A DNA stretch of 64,000 bases from Mycocentrospora acerina (lineage: Eukaryota; Ascomycota; Dothideomycetes; Pleosporales): assembly GCA_022701365.1 (NCBI GenBank), contig JAKUHH010000216.1, positions 1,010,472-1,074,471 on the forward strand. Direction: 5' to 3'. Of this stretch, positions 44,601 through 56,415 are shown one piece after another (within the stretch, counting starts at the first letter, position 1; each line of letters opens with the position of its first letter). Made by a program: the position numbers and the translations under genes. Under the pieces are notes generated by a model that had not been told where the DNA came from, ran no database searches, and saw nothing but the letters and a program-made list of their open reading frames with translations.

Positions 44601-45348
44601 CGGCGCATCCACAGACGGTGACAGGCCCGCAGACTCCTCCCGCCTTATGTCGACCATCTTCGCAAAAACGGGGGTACATTCTGTCCTCGAACACGACGCA
44701 ATTGTAAATTCTACAGTCAGTGGCCGTAAACGCAAAGTCCAAGCCGATCCAGCGTTTATCCAACGAGAAGCCAAACGACAAGCCGCCATAGCAGCTGAGC
44801 AGCTCCGAAAAAGCATGGAGGAAGCGCGCCGAGCCCCTATCGGCGTCCCAACATGGACCGGCACGTTTGGTGAAGCAGGACGCCCCGATGCTCGACCTAC
44901 ACTGACATCTTCTCGCGGCGGAAGAGGAGGCCGGGGAGGTCGAGGCGGCGGCGGTAGTTTAGGACGTGGCGCCCCGTCCTCGACGTCTATCCTCAGCAAT
45001 CTCGCCGCACGCCAGGGCCGCCCAAATCCCGCTGCTACAACACCAACACCAGCATCTACCTCTGCCTCTTCGTCCCGCACCTCCACGCCCTCTGCATCAC
45101 CGTCTACTTTCCGTGGCCGCCGCATGCTAGAGATGATCCGTGATTTCATGATGACGCACGGCGGGGCGGTACCGACGCGCATGCTAGTCGACCACTTTGA
45201 CCATTATTGTCGTGCGGCGCCGGGGAGGAGTGAGGAGTTCAAGGAAATGCTCAAGGTGATTGCGACGCTGGAGAAGAGTGGGTCTGCGCAGAGGGGAAGG
45301 TGGGTGCTGAAGGATGAGTGGAGGGTGGAGAGGGGGACAAGAGCTTGA
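41617..45348 (+). CDS. RAD26: SNF2-family ATPase, Rad26/CSB-like
   Basis: An intronless 1243-residue frame with ATG at 41617. Motif I is GDEMGLGKTIQAISF at about 441, the DEAH-type motif II is DEGHKIRN near 575, motif III is LSGTPMQNNLTELWSL, and the C-terminal helicase half holds TTKVGGLGVNLTGANRVIIYDPDWNP near 836-858 and QARERSWRLGQKREVEIYRL (motif VI). The N-terminal half is acidic and coiled-coil-like. The C-terminus after a Gly/Arg-rich stretch (RGGRGGRGGRGGGG) ends in a conserved-looking alpha-helical segment RMLEMIRDFMMTHGGAVPTRMLVDHFDHY that resembles the C-terminal ubiquitin-binding/winged region of CSB-type proteins. Rad26/Rhp26/CSB acts in transcription-coupled nucleotide-excision repair at stalled RNA polymerase II. 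Assignment by motif order and context is strong. Confidence 0.93.
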   Translation: MTLSKDDTASNKAPEITVVLTRDTNMAGTDDPIDDPVAKGQEEELPSDADEETRLKFLTTGTRAQDDLERDIGRQADQLLTEQADARDKKRIEKAESEAKRAEGAIQKLRNRLALPAIESQKAKMRGEIAMHRQKIEDLDKEMDTIQQRINDRHMAPDGEGLGEDNTNGPLLNESRRDFLIRTGKITPFSKLAQAQSDLGTLGEVMQDAEVEDMVDEAAQGPTSHRNLMKPGFQDVESSTEAPSPKPTARHRKRRKITPASDTMESREASATPENIGGESDDAFEPGMTDRQLATLDDSEAFSEDGVQDDDYEEETVGSKHRVGEKKRKVAKAVYTDEIVEEDLAGVDDGNERLYQKRIDTWTKSRAAARRRAREKAGETTILEEDGEEECYLPHPTEPNTEFDGGFRIPGDIYPALFDYQKTGVQWLWELYSQNVGGIIGDEMGLGKTIQAISFVAGLHFSKLLTKPVIVVCPATVMKQWVNEFHRWWPALRVSILHTSGSGMLDTRREDRLEREMELKSYGDYDKTLSGAGKAAKKILERVKRDGHVLVTTYSGLQTYSEFLIPTDWECAILDEGHKIRNPNTSITIHSKELRTPNRIILSGTPMQNNLTELWSLFDFVFPMRLGTLVNFRNQFEFPIKRGGYANASNLEFETAVRCAETLKDAVSPYLLQRFKVDVATDLPQKKEQVLFCKLTKQQRQAYEAFLQSEDMKSISNGKRQMLYGVDYLRKICNHPDLTEHKTLSKDPSYDYGAPNKSGKMQVVKELLSLWKKGGHKTLLFAQHRIMLDILQRFLNSLPDINYRRMDGETPIKDRQDLVDEFNKNPDLHVFLLTTKVGGLGVNLTGANRVIIYDPDWNPSTDIQARERSWRLGQKREVEIYRLMSAGTIEEKIYHRQIFKQFLTNKVLKDPKQRQTFQMSDLHDLFTLGGEKADGETETGNLFRGSEVKFDQNGETESSTADATAPKDLAAMVGIDRAEAFQGPPSDTDDHSHQDGASTDGDRPADSSRLMSTIFAKTGVHSVLEHDAIVNSTVSGRKRKVQADPAFIQREAKRQAAIAAEQLRKSMEEARRAPIGVPTWTGTFGEAGRPDARPTLTSSRGGRGGRGGRGGGGSLGRGAPSSTSILSNLAARQGRPNPAATTPTPASTSASSSRTSTPSASPSTFRGRRMLEMIRDFMMTHGGAVPTRMLVDHFDHYCRAAPGRSEEFKEMLKVIATLEKSGSAQRGRWVLKDEWRVERGTRA

Positions 45349-45983
45349 GGAGATGGAGGTTGGGGATTTTCCATATATTTATGATGGCGAAGATGGGATT
45401 TTTTCCTGAAGACAGCAGCATTTTCGTCAATGTGGTGTTTGAGAGGGAAGATTCTATTCATTGTGCTGCGTAACTTGCCAAGTGCTGGCATATATTTTCA
45501 CTACGTTTCTGCTAGTTAATTCCACCCATTTTCTTTGTTGGAGATCACTCTAGGTCATTTTTGGATGTAATATCTCACATTCAATAGATGCTACATCAAC
45601 TTCATGATCTATTCTCCACTTCCACACCAAGAGTATTACATCCCGTGCCGCTAGCTTGTCCACTCCAAGACCTTCTTCGCTGAAAGTATTAAGATACGTA
45701 AATGTCCGATTGATGCAAAAATACCCTGCTTCCCCTCCTTTATAAAATTGATTGATTTGAACTCCACGAAACACCGGGCCCAGAAATGATACCCAAAATG
45801 ACCGTAGGAAAGTGTTTCCCATGCAGCAAGCTGTCAAGCGCCACGGCGCCAAACCTCCGTTTTGTAAATGATGTAATGAGCGGAATATATAGACATGTGT
45901 GAAGCGCAAAGAGTGCCGTTATTTTTTTACGAAATGTCAAGACATGCGTCTGCCTTAGTATGTAGAGGACAGTGCAATGCGTA
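45349..45983. other. Convergent intergenic region
   Basis: 635 bp between the 3' ends of the RAD26-like and DUF7137 genes. A minus-strand frame at 45550-45909 is not supported by any recognisable sequence. No repeats. Confidence 0.45.
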
Positions 45984-46994
45984 CTACCACAGACCAAAGT
46001 TGTAGCTAAAATAGAGGAGTGAGGCAACTGTGGTTCCGGTAGTGACCATCATAGCTTTGAGAGTCATCTTCTCAAAGTGCGAAAGTGCGCCATTGCAATT
46101 TACGCAATCAAATTCTGGAAATGGTCAGCAATGTGAGCTTGTGATGCTGACGTGTAACTCAGGATAGGGACTTACGATCGTATGGCACGTATGGCTGCGG
46201 TGTGTACATGCCGAATGTCAACGCATTAAAGGGAGCAAGGTAGCCGGCCCTAGCGGCAGCAGTCGCACTCGAGGCGGCATCGTAGATGATAAGCGTGTAC
46301 TTCTCAGTCAGGAAGGGAGCCTGGCCCTGAGGCGCGTCGCCAGTGTTCCATAGCACCGACGTCTGTTGCGCCGATTGGTTGACGGCAATGGTGTAGGTCG
46401 CCTGGTTGGCCGTGCACGTGGCGAGGATGTCGATGTTGGACGGAGTGACGGAGAGTGATGTGTAGTTCCAGGCGAATGTCACCCATTGGCCGACTTTGTA
46501 GTATTGCTCGCCTGCGAAAACACCGGGCGTAATCATGCTGATGCCTCCAGCGGGCAATCGCGGGTCGAAGGAAGTCGTCCTCGCCCTGCTGGTAGTTGTC
46601 CGGGTGCCTGAGCCTGAGCCTGAGCCTGAAGCTGAGCCCGAACCAGATGCTCTCCCTGAAGAGGATGATGAGGACCTGTCGTCATTGTTGTTGTTTCCGC
46701 TCGATGTTGCGCTGGATGGAGCTGTGCTCGAGGCCTGGTCAGAATTGCCCGTTGACCTTGCTGTGGCGGACTGTGAGGTAGTTTGTGAGTCTAAAGGCAC
46801 GTGTCAGTGGTGTGCATCATATCGTCGTCGGAACGCTCGGACTTACTGTCATTGTTATTATTGTTGTTGTTCTGTCGCCCGAATAGCAGGTTCTTGACGT
46901 CTCCTAGCGCGTGGATGTTGCCAAAGGCATCTGGCATGGCGGCCGAAACCGACGACATGGCCAAAACGGCGGCGAGCAGCTGTGAGGGCCTCAT
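45984..46994 (-). CDS. Secreted/membrane protein with DUF7137 domain
   Basis: Three exons, 46994-46847, 46790-46176 and 46114-45984, give 297 residues. A signal peptide (MRPSQLLAAVLAMSSVSA) is followed by an Asn run (NNNNNNND) and a Ser/Gly/Thr-rich linker to about residue 125. The conserved domain spans about 128-254 (GGISMITPGVFAGEQYYKVGQWVTFAWNYTSLSVTPSNIDILATC, then KYTLIIYDAASSATAAARAGYLAPFNALTFGMYTPQPY) and ends after intron 2 with FDCVNCNGALSHFEKM. A membrane span (MMVTTGTTVASLLYFSYNFGLW) is at the C-terminus. This is the pattern I know as fungal DUF7137; its function is unknown, probably at the cell surface. The final intron is needed to reach the CXXC motif and membrane span. Confidence 0.85.
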
Positions 46995-48227
46995 GTTGGC
47001 GTCCAGGAATCCAAGATGGCGGGGAGATTGAGAGAGAGGGGAAAATCGGCAGAGTGGCCGGCGGGGAGGCAAGCTGCAAGAAGGATTCGCGGGGCCGGTA
47101 GTGCAACTCAGAAATGTGGTGGTGTTCAGTTCCCGTGTCAACAAAAAGAAAGCGTGATGGCAAGGGCAGTGTCAGGTTGCGTCTTGGTGAAAATCCTCCG
47201 TCGAAAAACGAGCGACTGGCGAAGGGCAGAGGGAAGCGGCCGTGAAGGGGAAGTTAGTACGAAGCGATGGTTGGTGTTGTGTGACAGGAGGGCTGGCAAC
47301 ACGGGTGAGGGAGAGGTGCGAATTGAAGCCAACAGGGGGCGCGCTAGCGGGTAACATTGACGCTAATTTCGCCGCTCATGCACTATGTTTAGATTGCTTG
47401 ACAGACTCCACTCCGCTTCGAGACAACGTCCCTGGTGGGTCAGCATGTTTTTCTTGTCGGCAATATTGCGCTTTGACCGTGTTCGACTTATTTAGCATCA
47501 AGGTGCTGCCTTGGCCGTCTTGGAGGGTGAAGCTGCTGACGACGTTGGTCATGTCAGGAAGAAGAGCGTCACTGTCTGCTGAATGACGACAGGCCTGTTG
47601 CCCAGCCAGCCAGCCAACCCGCCAGTCAGCCTCCCAACCACCTACCATCATAGTACAGCATCCAACCCCAACATTCACATGCGTTCCAGTCTCTCTACTT
47701 TGTGACTTCACCCCGCATTGTCTCATTTCTCGATTCTTGACAAGTCCTCAATACAGCCTTCTACCTTTTGTGCCTCTTGCTTAGTGCGTCTACCTCGACG
47801 CGTACTCGTTCATGCAGGTGGGCAGTTAGCTTCAACCAACCCCGTCCAATGCAAGCTGAGCATCTTCAGCCCAACCCATGCGAACGCTAAAGACACTATG
47901 CCACACCGAGTGCATTCGTAGAAACACCAAAACGTGGCACGACATATCTCACGTGTAGTTGGTGTACTGATTGCCCTCGTGGCTTGTGCCATCTGTGAGC
48001 AGAGCGTATTTCTACCCAATTGTAAAGATCGCGCAACGGTCACGTGTAGCCTTGCAATATACGTTGAACCAAGACTCGAAAGGCAGGCATATGAGCCACG
48101 ACTACCTGAATGCAAATCTACGCCGTCCATATGAACCATGCACTCTTCTCCTCAAACGCCGTGCTACAAGTACGCCCAACCGCACCAGAGCCTCCCGTCC
48201 TATTTCAGCCGGACGACTCGACTCCCC
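46995..48227. other. Upstream region of the DUF7137 gene
   Basis: About 1.2 kb from the DUF7137 start to the PAF1 3' end. Open frames on both strands here lack ATG or content. CAGC-rich repeats at 47595-47630 (CAGCCAGCCAGCC) are short. No gene supported. Confidence 0.45.
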
Positions 48228-49637
48228 TCACACTTCGGCCTGCTCTGCTAGTTTCCTAAAAGAATCCCTCTGCTCGCTTGTAGGCTCTTTTCCCGTAGCC
48301 TCAATGACATCCACCTTTTGGATTTCCTCCACCATATCCACCCTGCCAGGCCGTCTGGGCCTGATGCTGGTCTTCTGGATAATAGGGTAGAAGTATGCCG
48401 CCTTCTGCAGCTTCGAGCTCCTCAGACTTTCATCCTCGTGCTTCTCGGGGTCATGCAGCGCAAGAGCGAGTACATCACCATACATGTCATGCGAGTCGCC
48501 AACCTGTTCTTTCGTCTCGTACGTGCGAATATTGTCAAACTTGAAATACTTTCGCGGTCGGCCCTCCTCATCCTCTTCCTCACCATCGAACAAAATCTCC
48601 GTCTCGTTGGTCGGATCGTTGGTCGTGAAGTTTCGTTTTATGCTATGTACTTTTTCTTTGTTGGACGGAAGGAAAAACTCAAAGTGGTATCGTGGAATGG
48701 GCATCGGTACCGAGGGATCTTGCTTGTGTGCTTCACGCTCCTGGATAAATATGTCCTGATCCTTGATGGACTGGCCGGCAGGTCGCAGAAGCGCAACGTC
48801 GAGGCGCGGGTCGTAGGACGTGTCGAGCGGGTCATTGATGGGCGGCGCCATGAATTTGAACATCATGTATGCGCCTGTGTCAGGTGTAGCGTCCCAGTCT
48901 GGCAGGAGTGGATACGAGTCGAGGAGTTTGAGGTTGGGATTTCTCTGGTTCTTTGGCTGCTTCCATGCTAATCTCTCTTCCGCCGAAATATCAGCCGCCC
49001 TCAGCCTCTCCGCGCTGTCCTGTCCAGTGTATGCATCGGCCGGATACGCAATGTTAAACCCCTTCAAAATGTGTCTCGCGATGTTGGTTGGGTCGTCGAC
49101 TGAGGTGTCTGCTGCTCTCCGCTTCTTGCGCAGGCGCATCGTGTTTGCCATGTTACTCGACTCAAAGTTGGACTTGCCCGTTGTGCTCGAGGTGATGTAT
49201 TCTGTTCGTCGCAAGAAAGAGATGCCTGCAGCGTTGTTGGTCGACTTGCCGAGCGCATTCGGTGGTCGCATCAACGCCCGGTCAGCAGCGCATAGCGTTG
49301 GTGGGTGCGGCATCGCCTGGATAGCTAATACGACGCGTCAGTCGACAACGGTCTGTCGCAAACTTGCGTCTCTCCTACCTGACTCATCGCCATCGAACAC
49401 CTTGGGAATGCCAACGAGGTCGATGGGCATTCCAAGCTCCGCATCCGCCTCAATGTTTAACGGCTGCTCTCGTGCAAGCCTTGATGCAAAGCCTGCTGAG
49501 GTATACTGTCCGCTGGAAAGACCGGTGTTAGGTATGTCGAGCAGCTTCGGCGGGCATGGCGGTGGAGGGAGCGCGTTCGAGTATCTGATTTTCGCTATGT
49601 AGTCCTGAGGGACGCCTTGTCGTGCGGCAGAACTCAT
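48228..49637 (-). CDS. PAF1: RNA polymerase II-associated factor Paf1
   Basis: Two exons, 49637-49379 and 49324-48228, give 451 residues. The N-terminus MSSAARQGVPQDYIAKIRYSNALPPPPCPPKLLDIP is the Paf1 signature, followed after the intron by MPHPPTLCAADRALMRPPNALGKS and FLRRTEYITSS. The C-terminal part includes KYFKFDNIRTYETK and YFYPIIQKTSIRPRRPGR. Paf1 is a core subunit of the Paf1 complex, which travels with RNA polymerase II in elongation and supports H2B ubiquitylation and H3K4/K79 methylation. The intron has a GTAGGA donor and TTAG acceptor and restores the frame across S-A-I-Q. It lies on the same strand as ERG25, about 600 bp upstream of its 3' end. Confidence 0.94.
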
Positions 49638-50236
49638 TTTTGTGATGGTCCGAGTTTGGTGAGCTGCAGAGGGCGATTGCACAAGTCGGGTTTTGGCTCC
49701 AAGTATGCTGTTGGGTTGGATTTGGGGATGGAGACGACGCGCCAGAAAATCGATCCACCTTTACCGCGTCCGCCAAGACTGCTCAGCGCATCGCATCATC
49801 ATCCCCTTTCCTCAACTTGGCCATCTCGTGCACTCTTTTTGACTGTAAGAATTCAGATGCAGTCGTTGATTAAAGATGCGTGTCTCCTGTTTTGCTGACT
49901 TACTTAGCCGTGTTTTGCTAGGTATCATCGTTTCGCACAAAGTACAAAACAATCTTCGTCATAACGAGCGGAATGTTTATTAATATTGATAGTCTAGCGT
50001 CACCCCCTTCCCAAATTCCCTGTATTCACAAACACCACTGCCACCCATTACCAGGGTTCATTGCGCTGCCACTCATGGGCATGCTGCCGAAACCTTCTTA
50101 TCCAAACGCCGAACCCCCAGCACAACTCAAAGGTCGTAGCTTGTCAAGTACATGTGATGAAGATCGAAGGGTTTACCCGAAGATCCTGAAAGCAAGTAGA
50201 AACCTTCACTGTATCCTATCTTGAACAACTTCTCAT
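49638..50236. other. Intergenic, PAF1 upstream region
   Basis: About 600 bp between the PAF1 start and the ERG25 3' end. Nothing recognised except probable promoter and 3' UTR sequence. Confidence 0.45.
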
Positions 50237-51165
50237 TTACTGGGCCTTCCTGGCCTTTGCCAACTTCCTCTCACGCCTTGCCTTAGCGGCATCGGCACCA
50301 GCCTCGGTGTCTAGGCAGAAGTCCCACCATCTGAAGCTGCTGGCATAGTTACCAATGAATTTCTCATGGTGTACGTCGTGGTGCTCAGCTCCAGCCCAAA
50401 ACGGAAGGAAGTGGTGTAGGCTCCATGGGAACTCGTAGCCGCTGTGCGCATCAATAGCCTGGAACAGACGAAGCACAATCCAGGTATACATAGTCAGAAT
50501 GTGGAGATCCTTGGTGATAGCACACCAGATGATTGGGCTTCCTACAGTTCCGAAACCCAAAACCATAACCTCGATAGGGGAGGCGTATTCAGCAGCCAGA
50601 CCGAACGGAGCGGAGTACTGATGGTGAATTTTGTGGATGTTCTTGTAGAGGTAAGAGCTTGCGTGCATCAGGCGGTGTGACCAGTAGTGCCACGCGTCTT
50701 CCATGACAAAGAAGATGGCAATCTGGTAAGCCATGGTCCAGAGGCTGGGGAACGGGACCGAAGTCTGAAGGCCGAAGTACTGGCACATGGGATGGAAGAA
50801 CCAGATTTGGGGAAGTTCGACAGTAAAGTGGGAGACGAGGACGAGGAGGGCGCATTGTGTCTGCTCCCAAGCGGTGGGGATTTTATCCTATTTGCAATCA
50901 GTTTTCGATCTTTTGTACACAGAGCCGCTTAACTCACTTGCTGAATTTTGTACTTCCTGAAGTATGAGATCCGATCAATTATAATCCACGGCAGCGAACG
51001 CCCGAAATAAACAGCCTCATGCATAACGAATGACATGATGCCTGTCGCGAGGACGTCGTTCCCCATCCATGTGTACCAGGCAAGCCACATCTTTTCAAAA
51101 TAGTTGAGCGAGACGTTGTATTTGGAGATCTCTTCAAATGAGCCCCAGTAGGTATCCTGCGCCAT
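50237..51165 (-). CDS. ERG25: C-4 methylsterol monooxygenase
   Basis: Two exons, 51165-50938 and 50887-50237, give 292 residues. The three histidine boxes of the fatty acid hydroxylase/sterol desaturase family are present: HRLMH at 147-151, HKIHH at 161-165 and HHDVHH at 245-250, which bind a di-iron centre. Four to five hydrophobic segments (for example MSFVMHEAVYFG, MAYQIAIFFVM, ILTMYTWIVLRLF) fit an ER membrane enzyme. It oxidises the C-4 methyl groups of sterol intermediates in ergosterol synthesis, with Erg26 and Erg27. The chosen ATG 51165 begins MAQDTYWGSFEEISKYNVSLNYF. A possible additional upstream start is discussed in the findings. The C-terminus is basic (KARRERKLAKARKAQ), consistent with an ER-retention-like tail. 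Confidence 0.94.
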
Positions 51166-52699
51166 TGGCGTCAGGACCGATGTCGAGTTCCTGTTACAGC
51201 TGTCAATACGTCGTCGGTAGATATCGGGATTGTCGGCACGCACATCTTGTTTGTATGCAGGACCAAATGGACGACAGAGGACAGAAAAAAAAAGAACGAA
51301 TCGACTGCACAAGTAAGAAGTGTGCAAAGTCAAGCTGCAGCGTGGAAGAGGGATGAAGAAGGCGCAAGGGAGGCGATTAAATTGGAGATTGTTGGACCAG
51401 GGATCTACGGTCCACACCACTTTGGCCGTCAGGGACAGTGCGAATCCGCGCCTTAGCTTACGCCAAGTCCCCACGCCATACCTGATTCGGTGTTTCTAGA
51501 TCTAATGAGCTTACTTCACCGCCTTGCAAGATCATGGGGAGACTTTTTCGAAAGCGGCTTCGAAGATGCCGGTTTTCTCGAACCACGCTCGGCAAAACAT
51601 GTCTCGTGCATCATGTCATCGTGGACTCACTCGGCATACTCGGAAATCAGTCGGTCATTGCTGCCCTTTGGGGCTCTTTGGGGCTCTTTGGGGCGGTGTC
51701 GTGGCAAATTATGTGACCGAATCAGCTGTCCCTGAGTACGACCAACCAGCGATGCAGTTTTGTCGCACTCATGCAGGAACACGAAACATCATTGAGAGGA
51801 TTTCGGTTTCGTCCAGTACCTTGAAGTTTTAGGAGAATGCAAAAGTATTGCTGGTAAATTCGGCCTGTGCGTTTGCGTGAAAACTGGCTCTTCTAGGGAT
51901 GTTCATATCATTCCCCACCTCTAGTATCCAGTATCGACCGGCCATGTTGTTGCGTTGGAACCTTTCATAGAGAGAGAGAGAAGAAGTTACAGCCCTACGG
52001 TACAGGAAGCAGAGTGTGATTCGTTCCTACGCGCAAAGAGTTCCGAAAATACGTTTAAATGCTAATCTCAGGAAGACAGTCTATGGCGATGGTTTAGACG
52101 CCAAACTCAAATGTGTCGTTTCTACGTGGAAACAAGACCAAACGGTGTTGCATCAAGTATGCAGCTGCCATCATAAGGATATTACTATTAGTTACAATCA
52201 TTTCTTCTTTAACTTCATGCAAGCATTACGTCTTGCAAAGCAACAACCGCTATTGACATAATCATCAACACATTTCAGTCATTTTGAGTTTGTGAAAACC
52301 AATCACTTACGGTTGAGCTCGTCTCTCTAACCACCTACCATGGCTATACACAACTACAGGTCACCATCTCAAATTATTTCCTACTGTTGGCTCACTAAAA
52401 TCAATAGAAGAACAACAAGCTAGTGTGCGGCACTTCGATAGATCAGACTACGAACACAGAGTGCTCTAAACATTAACTTCATGGCGGATTGAGGAGTCAA
52501 GGCTAATACCCTTGGACGGTTTGGGCGCTATTAGTCGCCGTGATGTTCGGTCAGCTCATTCTTATGATCATCTCTAAGTATGTCAACATTCTTTCCTTAA
52601 TTTCATGGGCAGATTTCAAATGAATTCTGGGCGCTCCCAATCCAAGTCCCTCGTCCCTCTATAGTACTTCAATCTAGAAGATCGTCCTACACAACTCGA
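51166..52699. other. Intergenic, no supported gene
   Basis: About 1.5 kb from ERG25 to the start of the GH18 relic. Contains three copies of the 10-mer TTTGGGGCTC at about 51668-51697. Open frames at 51490-51830 and 52016-52261 have no recognisable content. This is where the sequence begins to look like accessory DNA. Confidence 0.45.
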
Positions 52700-54380
52700 A
52701 CGGCCGATGAAGAAGCTAATGCTGACGTCATCGATCTACGACAACCATCACAAAACGTTTGTTGCAGCAAATTTGGCTTTTGTGGCATGACTACAGATTT
52801 CTGTATTGGCGTCGTAACCCCATCGCCTCAATGTATTACCAAGACTGCAGACGAAAAGCTAATTGGCTACTACGAGGGATGGAACATGCAAAGACCATGC
52901 GGAATTCAGTTTTCCGATGTCTAAGGCTTTGGAAATGTACTGACAGAAGCAAAGCTATGACGCCTGAGGACATCCCACTAGGAGTATACGCCCATTTCAA
53001 CTTTGTGCTTGCACTCGTCAATCCGACAACGTTTCGCATGGATGTTATGGATGCAGAAACTGCTAAGATGTGTAAACGAGTAACGAAGCTCAAAAAGAGA
53101 CAGCCAGGCCTCCAGGTTTGGATCAGTTAGTGAAGCCCTACCAGTACTCACCAAGTCTCTAATTACAAGTATCACAGCTATTGGTGGATGGGCGATGAAC
53201 GACCCCGGTCCATACCGAACCACAATCCTTGATTTCGCAAAGTCTACCTCAGCACAAGCTTCATTTTTCGAGTCCCTAGTAACATTTATGAAAGCTAAGA
53301 ACTTTAACAACGTTGACATTGACTGGGAATACCCTGTTGCAGAGGACTGTGGAGGCATACCAGAAGACTTTGATAACTACGTAACCCTCTTGAAAAACCT
53401 ACGCAACCATCTGAATGGCAACGGTCGACACTACGGCGTCTCGCTCACACTGATAGGCTGACTCTTCCGCAGATATCAACAGGGCTAATACTGTGTCAGC
53501 CAGCATCTTATTAGTACATGAAGGGCTTCGAAATTATCAATTTAGAGACTTAGGTTGACTAGTTCAACATCATGACCTATAACATTCTTAAGACAATTTT
53601 CATCATATGTGCGAGCTGCACATCAGACTGATGACTTTCAACCCAACAGACGGCGTCTAGGACAGTACAGTGACAGCGATCGGTCCATATGCGTATGCAC
53701 ACACCAACCTCACCGAAATTCAACTGGGCCTTGAGCTGCTGTGGAGGAACAACATCAACCCTACGCGTGTAGTCATGGGCCTCAGTTTCTACGGTCGAAG
53801 TACGCGCCTCAATTGCCACGTCTGTTCTTGTTTCCACTAATGCCCATTTCAGCTTTTACAATGAAGGACCCCAGTTGTATGCGCGCCGGCTGCGAGTTCA
53901 GTGAGGGCGCAAAGGGCAGCGAGTGTACCGGAACACCGGGTGTGCTGTCTGCAGCAGAGATCAACAAGATTATCGAGAACGGCGCAACCGTGTCGCACGA
54001 TCTCGAAGCTGCAGCGAAAACCGTCACTTGGGATGGTAATCAGTGGGCGAGTTTCGACGATACCGAGACGCTCAAAATCAAGCTCGACTACGCCAACCAG
54101 CGATGTTTGGGAGGGTACGTTCAGCTTCGAACCCCATTCACACTTCATCATGGAACATTGTTATGCATTTTTTCCCTTAAATACTAACATGATTGACCGC
54201 AGAACTATGGTGTGGGCGATTGATCTTGACGACGGCTCATTATTGGCAGCGTTGAGCTCCGTGAGCACCAAGAAGAAAGAAGAAGTGCTACCAAACTTAG
54301 ACTTTGACACCCCTGATTTCGGCACAAACTTGGATTTCATTCCTGAGGAGAACAGAAAGAAAAAGAGAGATAAATTGTAG
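52700..54380 (+). pseudogene. Decayed chitin-binding/GH18 chitinase (class V type)
   Basis: The order of pieces matches fungal chitinases with a hevein-like chitin-binding domain then GH18: QNVCCSKFGFCGMTTDFC at about 52757-52810, then GYYEGWNMQRPCG, then YAHFNFVLALVNPTTFR, then (after a 52-nt intron) TIGGWAMNDPGPYRTT, FNNVDIDWEYPVAEDCGG, GFEIINLET, FNIMTYN, GPYAYAHTNLTEIQLGLELLW and a long intact C-terminal part. It is not translatable: frames change between the first two blocks and there are in-frame TAG stops at 53551-53553, 53560-53562 and 53658-53660, the last two where the family has tryptophan. The first aspartate of the DxxDxDxE motif is asparagine. All are explained by G-to-A changes. 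The part from about 53660 is well preserved. Exact exon boundaries of the N-terminal half are unclear. Confidence 0.8.
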
Positions 54381-54540
54381 AAACCACAATAATGCGTATT
54401 ACAACTTAGCAAATAATTTCTAGAGGCTCACCAAAACTTTAACTTGTGAAACCAAGATGCCTTACTCTTTGCTTTTGCTGCAGCTTGCACAACCTCCTCC
54501 GCTATTACAAGCACATAAAACATTGCTATAAACTAGAGAA

Positions 54541-55026
54541 TTACGCAGAACACCTACTATTAAGCCTTGCGGCTACTTTATTCATAGCTCTTAGCGCCTT
54601 TTCATAGAAATCATACAACCCTAATGACTCCTTTGTCCACCCCTCATGACCCTGTTCATACGCCCAGAAACAGCCCTCTAGCTCCTGAATAGGGCTCTCA
54701 GACATAGGCGAGCGATTAATTAATCGCGGATCAGCACCAGCCTCTAATAGGAGTTCTACAATGGGGAGGTTCTGCTTAAGTTGGTTGGTGTCAATCATAG
54801 CCATGTCACAGACTGCGTAGTGTAGCGGTCGGCCTACGTTGAGCATTCCTTGGTCAAGCTTGTTTGGGTCGGCGCTAGCTGCAAGAGCGACGCGTGTACC
54901 TGCAATGCGGGTTTCTGCCGGGAGGTAGGACGTGGCCCAGTAAACAAGAGGGGATAACTCCTTGTAGTCCTTAGGCAAGGGGCTGATTTCTGATTGATCG
55001 GGCGTAGGGTGTGTTTGGGAAGACAT
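54541..55026 (-). CDS. Small ankyrin-repeat-like protein
   Basis: An intronless 161-residue frame with ATG at 55026. The middle part, GRPLHYAVCDMAMIDTNQLKQNLPIVELLLEAGADPRL (about 65-102), has the ankyrin-repeat look (PLHYA, IVELLLEAGAD), and an N-terminal stretch with SADPN may be part of another repeat. The rest (SPIQELEGCFWAYEQGHEGWTKESLGLYDFYEKALRAM) is acidic and helical. No signal peptide. Ankyrin-type proteins mediate protein contacts; the partner is unknown. Its position next to decayed genes makes me treat it as an accessory gene that could itself be partial. Confidence 0.6.
   Translation of the reverse strand: MSSQTHPTPDQSEISPLPKDYKELSPLVYWATSYLPAETRIAGTRVALAASADPNKLDQGMLNVGRPLHYAVCDMAMIDTNQLKQNLPIVELLLEAGADPRLINRSPMSESPIQELEGCFWAYEQGHEGWTKESLGLYDFYEKALRAMNKVAARLNSRCSA

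Positions 55027-56415
<1,389 letters not shown>

Noticed and set aside
47934..48134. Possible small secreted Cys-containing peptide
   Set aside because: It has a signal-like N-terminus, but the frame starts with GTG and no ATG is available; the region is upstream sequence of another gene.
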